A stretch of DNA of 64,000 nucleotides from Stenotrophomonas indicatrix (GTDB taxonomy: Bacteria; Pseudomonadota; Gammaproteobacteria; Xanthomonadales; Xanthomonadaceae): contig NZ_PEJS01000001.1 of assembly GCF_002750975.1 (NCBI RefSeq), forward strand, positions 2,480,001 to 2,544,000, read 5' to 3'. The notes under the pieces are model-generated. The model did not search any database and was not told where the DNA came from. It saw nothing but the letters and a program-made list of their open reading frames with translations. Below, piece by piece: positions 59,409-64,000 of this stretch (the stretch's first letter is position 1; each line of letters begins with the position of its first letter). Both the position numbers and the translations under genes were made by a program.

Positions 59409-60248
59409 TTACTGACGGTTCGCGGTCGCGTCGCCGGCTGCAGCCGTCTGGGTGACCAGCTGCCCATCCACCACCGGCAGGCGATCGCTGGCCGGCTTGT
59501 TGTCCATACGCACGGTCTTCTCTGCGCCGTCGTAGCGGTAGGTCACGTTGTAGCCCTTGACCACGTCACTGGTGCCCATGGCAATGCGGTTGCCCGGCTT
59601 GCTGCCCATGCGCATGGTGCCGGTGGTGCCGTCTTCATTGCGGTAGGTCACGTTGTAGCCGGTGACACGGCTCGACTCGGAGGTCGCCGTTTCGGTGTGG
59701 CACTGGCGCTCGGTGCGGTTGACCACACGGCCACCCACATGGCGCTTGTCGACCTGGTTGCCGATGAAGCCACCGGCCACGGCACCGGCAGCGGTCGCGG
59801 CCTTCTTGCCATTGCCGCCGCCCACCTGGTTGCCCAGCAGGCCACCGACCACGGCACCGACCACGGTGCCACCGACGTTGCCGTCACGCTCGGGCAGGCG
59901 TTCCTGCACCACCACGTCCTGGCAGACCTCATGCGGGGTCTGGGTGGTGGACGTCTCGCGTACCGGATCGGTGCCGATCACGGTGGCATAGGCCTTCTGC
60001 TTCTCGGTGATCGGATCGACCTTCAGCACATCGGCGTATTCCAGGCCACGCGGCGCACTGGCGTCCACTGCGTCGCCACGTGCGCCATCGTCGGTGGCAT
60101 TGCCATCGACCAGGCGCGATTCACTCGGGTTTCCGGCGCTCAGCTGCTCCGGCGACTTGTCGCCGCTCTTCATGAAGGCGGCGGTGGCGATACCACCGAC
60201 CAGCAGCGCGCCCGCTGCGACCAGGACAGTTGTAGTTGTGCTTTTCAT
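59409..60248 (-). CDS. glycine-zipper 2TM-domain envelope protein
   Basis: 279 residues. N-terminal hydrophobic anchor or signal (about 6-26, TTVLVAAGALLVGGIATAAF). A glycine-zipper segment is in the middle (GTVVGAVVGGLLGNQVGGGNGKKAATAAGAVAGGFIGNQVD), as in the Rick_17kDa/SlyB group. Two copies of a GYNVTYR motif then occur in a beta-rich C-terminal part (VTGYNVTYRNEDGTTGTMRM, VKGYNVTYRYDGAEKTVRM), each followed by a similar turn. ATG at 60248 with GGAGCAG upstream. Likely inner-membrane or periplasmic structural or stress role. Confidence 0.85.
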   Translation of the reverse strand: MKSTTTTVLVAAGALLVGGIATAAFMKSGDKSPEQLSAGNPSESRLVDGNATDDGARGDAVDASAPRGLEYADVLKVDPITEKQKAYATVIGTDPVRETSTTQTPHEVCQDVVVQERLPERDGNVGGTVVGAVVGGLLGNQVGGGNGKKAATAAGAVAGGFIGNQVDKRHVGGRVVNRTERQCHTETATSESSRVTGYNVTYRNEDGTTGTMRMGSKPGNRIAMGTSDVVKGYNVTYRYDGAEKTVRMDNKPASDRLPVVDGQLVTQTAAAGDATANRQ

Positions 60249-60411
60249 GACCTGCTCCTTGCGGACCGTCCGCAACGTTCTCAGGCCAGATTGCAGCATG
60301 CGGTGCCTGAACGGAATCTCCACATTTCCTGCTCACCGCCGTAACCCATTCAGCATCTGGAAATGCTGGGCCCGTGGTAGCGTTTGCACATTCCCCAGGA
60401 GGACCTCCGCC

Positions 60412-60627
60412 ATGGCCAACCCGATGCTGCTGCCGGTCCTGCAATGGGCACGCCGGCTGCGCTACCCCACCCTGTTCAAGCTGACCGCGGGCCTGTTCGC
60501 GCTGACCCTGTTCATCCCCGACCCGATTCCGTTCGTCGACGAACTGATGCTGGGCTTGGGCACCCTGCTGCTGGCCAACTGGAAGAATCGCAGCGCGACC
60601 ACGCCACCGCCCCTGGAGCAGCGTTGA
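60412..60627 (+). CDS. DUF6116 family small membrane protein
   Basis: 71 residues, two hydrophobic stretches (TLFKLTAGLFALTLFIP and ELMLGLGTLLLANW) around the conserved IPDPIPFVDE loop that marks this xanthomonad family. A perfect AGGAGG lies 9 bases before the ATG. Its stop overlaps the TTG start of the TatD gene, so the two are translationally coupled. Function unknown. Confidence 0.85.
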   Translation: MANPMLLPVLQWARRLRYPTLFKLTAGLFALTLFIPDPIPFVDELMLGLGTLLLANWKNRSATTPPPLEQR

Positions 60628-61394
60628 ACCTGCTGGTCGACAGCCACTGCCATCTGGATGCCAGCGAATTCGATGGCGACCGCGCGGCGGTCATCGAGCG
60701 CGCGCGCGCTGCCGGCGTGCAGATGCAGGTGGTTCCGGCGGTCACTGCGGCCAGCTGGCCAAAGCTGCGCGAGGTCTGCCAGCAGGCGACGGGCCTCTAC
60801 CCCGCCTATGGCCTGCACCCGATGTTCCTTGACCAGCACCGGCCCGAACACCTGCCGCAGCTGCGTGAATGGATCGACCAGGAGCGGCCCTGCGCGATCG
60901 GCGAATGCGGGCTGGATTTCTTCGTCGAGGGCCTGGATGCCGAGGTCCAGCATGAGTATTTCCTCGGCCAGCTGACGCTGGCGCGCGAGTTTGACCTGCC
61001 GGTGATCGTGCATGCCCGCCGTGCAGTGGATGCGGTGATCACCGCGATCCGCCACATCGGTGGCCTGCGCGGGGTGGTGCACAGTTTTTCCGGCAGCCCG
61101 GAACAGGCCGCACAATTGCACAAGCTGGGATTCCTGCTTGGCCTGGGCGGACCGTTGACCTACGAGCGAGCGCAGCGCCTGCAGCGGCTTGTCCGCACGA
61201 TGCCACTGGAACAGTTGCTGCTGGAGACCGATGCGCCGGACCAGCCCGACGCGGGTATCCGTGGCCAGCGCAACGAGCCGGCGCGGCTGGCGGTCATCGC
61301 CCGCCACATCGCCGCACTGCGCGGAATGGACATTGAAGACGTGGCGCGGGCCACCACGGACAACGCACGGCGGCTGTTCAACCTGCCCGCCTGA
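60624..61394 (+). CDS. TatD-family metal-dependent DNase
   Basis: 256 residues of the TatD/YcfH/YjjV amidohydrolase-fold nucleases. First metal motif is DSHCHLD (residues 6-12). GECGLDFF, the VIVHARRA histidine and HSFSGSPEQA follow, with the final Asp in LLLETDAPDQPD. Start is TTG at 60624 within the DUF6116 stop (TTGA), since no ATG lies before the first metal motif. Acts on DNA ends in E. coli relatives; YjjV-type roles are unclear. Confidence 0.92.
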   Translation: MNLLVDSHCHLDASEFDGDRAAVIERARAAGVQMQVVPAVTAASWPKLREVCQQATGLYPAYGLHPMFLDQHRPEHLPQLREWIDQERPCAIGECGLDFFVEGLDAEVQHEYFLGQLTLAREFDLPVIVHARRAVDAVITAIRHIGGLRGVVHSFSGSPEQAAQLHKLGFLLGLGGPLTYERAQRLQRLVRTMPLEQLLLETDAPDQPDAGIRGQRNEPARLAVIARHIAALRGMDIEDVARATTDNARRLFNLPA

Positions 61395-61397
61395 CCG

Positions 61398-61469
61398 GTA
61401 GCGTCGGGCCATGCCCGGCGGCATTGTGCTGGTCGCGCTGTGCGCTCGCCGGACATGGCCCGGCGCTAT
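61398..61469. repeat. SMAG-type palindrome pair
   Basis: GTAGCGTCGGGCCATGCCCG unit at 61398-61420 and an inverted unit (61447-61469) with ATAG end, between the convergent TatD and TcdA genes. Confidence 0.78.
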
Positions 61470-61472
61470 CGA

Positions 61473-62300
61473 TCACGCGTCGGCGTGATCCTCGACCACT
61501 TCGGCCTTCACCTTCTTCGGCTCCAGCAGCATCTCCAGCGCCTTGCCGACGGCCGCGAACGCAAACGCGCCGGTGATGTGGGTGGCCGCGCCCAGGCCAG
61601 CGCCGCAATCGAGCTTCAGGGCCGCATCCGCGCCCAGGTTCGGCCGCAGGCCACAGACGCTGCCGTCGGCCTGCGGATATTTCACGTTTTCCAGCGAATA
61701 CACCGCCGGCACGCCGAAATAGCGCTTGGCATTCTTCGGGAAGTTGAATTCGCTGCGCAGCTTCTTGCGGATCAGCGCCAGCATCGCGTCATGCTCGGTG
61801 CGCGAGACGTCGCGGATGCGCACCAGGGTGGGATCGGTACGACCGCCGGCCGCGCCGACGGTCAGCAACGGCAGCTTGCGGCGGCGGCACCAGGCGATGG
61901 TTTCCACCTTCACACGGAAGCTGTCGCAGGCATCGATCACCAGGTCGAAACCGCGGTCCAGCAGTTCGGCCATGTTGGCCGGGGTCAGGAACGCCTGCAC
62001 GGCGTCGACCTCGATCTGCGGATTGATCGCCCGGCAGCGCTCGGCCATGGCCTCGGCCTTGTTGCGGCCGTAGTTGCCTTCCAGCGCCGGCAGCTGGCGG
62101 TTGGTATTGGATACGCAGATGTCATCGGCATCGATCAGGGCCAGATGGCCCACCGCCGAGCGCGCCAGCGCCTCTACCACCCACGAGCCGACGCCGCCCA
62201 TGCCGACCACGGCAACACGGCTGCCCTGCAGGCGCTCGAGCGCGCCGACGCCATACAGCCGTTCAATACCGGCGAAGCGTTGTTTGACCTGTTCGTTCAT
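61473..62300 (-). CDS. tcdA: tRNA threonylcarbamoyladenosine dehydratase
   Basis: ATP-dependent E1-like enzyme that cyclises t6A37 of tRNAs to ct6A. 275 residues: nucleotide motif VVGMGGVGSWVVEALARS near 31-48, the adenylation-site RQLPALEGNYGRNKAEAM. Conserved cysteines include the late C in LKLDCGAGLGAATHITG. Known in E. coli as CsdL/TcdA. Divergent from the cytochrome-like gene; ATG at 62300 fits the usual start. Confidence 0.93.
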   Translation of the reverse strand: MNEQVKQRFAGIERLYGVGALERLQGSRVAVVGMGGVGSWVVEALARSAVGHLALIDADDICVSNTNRQLPALEGNYGRNKAEAMAERCRAINPQIEVDAVQAFLTPANMAELLDRGFDLVIDACDSFRVKVETIAWCRRRKLPLLTVGAAGGRTDPTLVRIRDVSRTEHDAMLALIRKKLRSEFNFPKNAKRYFGVPAVYSLENVKYPQADGSVCGLRPNLGADAALKLDCGAGLGAATHITGAFAFAAVGKALEMLLEPKKVKAEVVEDHADA

Positions 62301-62379
62301 CGGGCTATTTTAACGTGCAGGTCCCCTGACTACAGCACGACGACGCCGAACCCACCGTTGCACGCCCGGAGCGCCCGCC

Positions 62380-62814
62380 ATGAGTGCCAGCCCACCCCGC
62401 CGCCCGTCCACCGCCTACCGCTATCTGTTCGTGCTCGGCCTGGGCCTGCTGATCGGCCTGATTGCCACGGTGATGGTCGGCCGCGCACTGCAGGCACGCC
62501 GCGATCCGTTCCCGGACAGCCTGATGCAGGTGATGCAGCGACAGGCGGATCTGCTGCAGCAGGCTCAGCAGCAGAACCGCTGCAGCCTGGCCGACAGCGT
62601 CCCGCGCCTGCAGGTGCTGCGCCTGCTGTCCAACGATCTGGACGAGGCCTTCCCCGGATTGAAGGACAGCCGGCAGTTCCAGCAGCACGCCAGCCAGTAC
62701 CGGGCCGATCTCAATGCGGCATTGGCCAGCCCGCCCATCGACTGCAACGCGTTGGCGCAGCAGGTCCAGGCACTGCAGGACGATTGCCGGGCCTGTCATC
62801 AGGACTTCCGCTGA
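62380..62814 (+). CDS. membrane-anchored protein with a C-terminal cytochrome c'-like heme motif
   Basis: 144 residues. One N-terminal span (about 14-34, YRYLFVLGLGLLIGLIATVMV) anchors a periplasmic helical domain rich in Gln/Leu (LMQVMQRQADLLQQAQQQN and further helices). The chain ends with CRACHQDFR, giving C136, C139, H140. A CxxCH at the very C-terminus of a four-helix protein is the mark of class II cytochromes (cytochrome c', b562-like with covalent heme). The domain is shorter than a normal cytochrome c'. Heme attachment is inference. Confidence 0.7.
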   Translation: MSASPPRRPSTAYRYLFVLGLGLLIGLIATVMVGRALQARRDPFPDSLMQVMQRQADLLQQAQQQNRCSLADSVPRLQVLRLLSNDLDEAFPGLKDSRQFQQHASQYRADLNAALASPPIDCNALAQQVQALQDDCRACHQDFR

Positions 62815-62944
62815 TTCATCTTCGAGTGGGCGAAGGCCGAGGTGGTTGGCGCCTTGTTCACGTTGGAAAGAGGAGGATTCGCTCACCCTGCTGCATGACG
62901 CAGTACCACCCAACGCACCCGCCTTCACGGCCAGGAGATGCCCC

Positions 62945-63439
62945 ATGAAGATCCAGCTCATCGCCGCCAGTGTCATTGCAACCGTCGGCCTGGCCGGCTG
63001 TGCCACCTCGCCGGGCTACGGCGGTGGTGGTTACAACAACGGTTACAACAACGGTGGCTACGGCAACAACTCCGGTTACAACCAGGGCCGCTGCGCCGAC
63101 TGCGGCATCGTCACCCGCATCAATGCCGTGCAGTCCGGCCGTACCGCGCCCTCCGCCACCGGCGCGATCCTCGGCGGCATCGTCGGCGCGGTTGCCGGCC
63201 ATGAGATCTCCGACCACACCGGCGGCAGCCGCGGCAACAAGAACATCGCCGCCGCCGCCGGCGCCGTGGGTGGCGCATTGGCGGGCAACCAGATCCAGAA
63301 GAACGTCACCAGCGATACGTATGACATCAGCGTGCGCATGGATGACGGCCGCACCATCGTGGTCAACCAGCGCGACCTCGGCGGCATCCGCGAAAACACC
63401 TATGTCCGCGTGGTCAACGGCAAGGTCATCCTGCGCTGA
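62945..63439 (+). CDS. glycine-zipper outer-membrane lipoprotein (17-kDa/SlyB type)
   Basis: 164 residues with lipobox LAGC (C19). The mature part begins with a Gly/Asn/Tyr-rich repeat stretch (YGGGGYNNGYNNGGYGNNSG), then a paired cysteine (CADCGIVTRI). The glycine zipper is AILGGIVGAVAGHEI and AAAAGAVGGALAGNQIQ, and a C-terminal SH3-like beta domain (YDISVRMDDGRTIVVNQRDL) follows. Typical of the Rick_17kDa family, with roles in outer-membrane stability. ATG at 62945; a bidirectional terminator follows. Confidence 0.88.
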   Translation: MKIQLIAASVIATVGLAGCATSPGYGGGGYNNGYNNGGYGNNSGYNQGRCADCGIVTRINAVQSGRTAPSATGAILGGIVGAVAGHEISDHTGGSRGNKNIAAAAGAVGGALAGNQIQKNVTSDTYDISVRMDDGRTIVVNQRDLGGIRENTYVRVVNGKVILR

Positions 63440-63478
63440 ACCGCAGCGGGCCCCGGCCGATCAGAACCGGAGCAACAA

Positions 63479-63506
63479 AAAAAGGCCCGCTTGCGCGGGC
63501 CTTTTT
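63479..63506. terminator. bidirectional intrinsic terminator
   Basis: AAAGGCCCGC-TTGC-GCGGGCCTTT with A-run on the left and T-run on the right, between the convergent lipoprotein and cold-shock genes. It serves both. Confidence 0.93.
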
Positions 63507-63527
63507 CATGCCGGCAAGCGGCAGGTA

Positions 63528-63737
63528 TTACGCCGGCTGGACCTTGTCAGCCTGCAGGCCCTTCTGGCCCTGCACCACTTCAAAGCTCACAGCCTGGCCT
63601 TCCTTGAGGCTCTTGAAGCCCTGGGTCTCGATGGCACGGAAGTGCACGAACACGTCCTCGCCATTCTGCCGGCTGATGAAGCCGAAGCCCTTGGCATCAT
63701 TGAACCACTTCACGGTACCGTTCTCGCGATCAGCCAT
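63528..63737 (-). CDS. cold-shock domain protein (CspA family)
   Basis: 69-residue single cold-shock domain that binds single-stranded RNA/DNA as an RNA chaperone or antiterminator. RNP1 is KGFGFIS (residues 17-23) and RNP2 is VFVHF (about 31-35). ATG at 63737 is selected because AAGGGAG lies 7-8 bases upstream; the long frame beyond it is leader sequence. Which Csp paralogue it is cannot be decided from this window. Confidence 0.95.
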   Translation of the reverse strand: MADRENGTVKWFNDAKGFGFISRQNGEDVFVHFRAIETQGFKSLKEGQAVSFEVVQGQKGLQADKVQPA

Positions 63738-64000
63738 CTCACTAACTCCCTTTGACTCTCTACTTGTTGTTGGATACGCCTGTTGGGCGGCTGACAAGCA
63801 AGGGGGAAGCGAGGTGCATCGATGCAGCGGATCGGAACGATCTTGCTTCATCAGGCCACGATCCACGGTGACCTTGCCAAGCTCAGCGACTGCAACTTAA
63901 CCCGACCAAAACGAAAAAGCAACTGGCAAAAACCTTTCACTGTCAACCCCAAAAAGACAACCATACTGGACAGCATGGACCTCTCATTCATCTTGTATCT
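63738..64000 (-). promoter_or_regulatory. leader and promoter region of the cold-shock gene
   Basis: 263 bases to the window end without a gene. On the minus strand TTGACA is at 63946-63941, but no good -10 is found at 16-18 bases, so the promoter is only tentative. If used, the mRNA leader would exceed 160 bases, as in known cspA mRNAs with cold-responsive 5' leaders. The leader is relatively AT-rich for this genome. Confidence 0.35.

Overview
The window is an ordinary high-GC gammaproteobacterial chromosome segment, almost certainly from the Stenotrophomonas maltophilia complex (Xanthomonadaceae). Support comes from the gene content (split MetH, large NAD-glutamate dehydrogenase, 3-hydroxyanthranilate/kynureninase/kynurenine monooxygenase cluster, AcrAB-type pump without its own outer-membrane channel) and from many short palindromes ending in GTAG. 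These match the SMAG repeat family described in S. maltophilia. I see no rRNA, tRNA, CRISPR array, prophage, transposase or integrase. About 60 genes are densely packed, many with 1-8 base start/stop overlaps.

Layout. 1-3.3 kb: 5' end of an unidentified minus-strand gene, an IscA-family Fe-S protein, asnS, two small unknowns and a PaiB-like protein. 3.4-7.4 kb: beta carbonic anhydrase, then the kynurenine-pathway genes for 3-hydroxyanthranilate dioxygenase, kynureninase and kynurenine 3-monooxygenase. 7.4-12 kb: exonuclease I, DUF2461, DUF2939, a cytosolic 5'-nucleotidase and NAD kinase. 12.2-17.2 kb: the 1658-residue NAD-dependent glutamate dehydrogenase. 17.4-22.6 kb: a TetR regulator and a two-gene RND efflux operon (SmeGH is my best candidate). 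22.7-29.3 kb: a small membrane protein, an acyl-CoA dehydrogenase, then an ArsR-methyltransferase regulator (SahR type) ahead of methionine synthase encoded as two proteins.

29.3-33.2 kb (minus): DUF2058, SlyX, UDP-glucose dehydrogenase, a periplasmic FKBP isomerase and a periplasmic glutathione peroxidase. 33.6-38.2 kb (plus): a probable seven-gene envelope operon comprising a small exported protein, a YtrA-type GntR repressor, an ABC ATPase and permease, a periplasmic GSGD-repeat solenoid, and two lipoproteins. It starts from a recognisable promoter with an overlapping palindrome, and is the best candidate for an under-described system here. 38.2-41.4 kb: fumC and purB.

41.4-42.0 kb: a 660-base non-coding stretch with two long related hairpins in opposite orientation. 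42-44.3 kb: ribosomal oxygenase RoxA/YcfD and a GNAT protein with an extra C-terminal domain. 44.5-50.1 kb: the complete 2-oxoglutarate dehydrogenase complex (sucA, sucB, lpd). 50.2-52.8 kb: small envelope proteins and dnaB. 53-58.6 kb (minus): FMN reductase, then a GST, a single-chain alpha-ketoacid dehydrogenase E1 and an AsnB-type amidotransferase in a row. 58.7-64 kb: GNAT, two glycine-zipper proteins, DUF6116, TatD nuclease, TcdA, a membrane-anchored protein with a cytochrome c'-like CxxCH, and a cold-shock protein.

Functionally the window combines central carbon/nitrogen metabolism (OGDH complex, FumC, PurB, GDH), NAD-related steps (kynurenine pathway towards quinolinate, NAD kinase), methionine cycle control and envelope functions.
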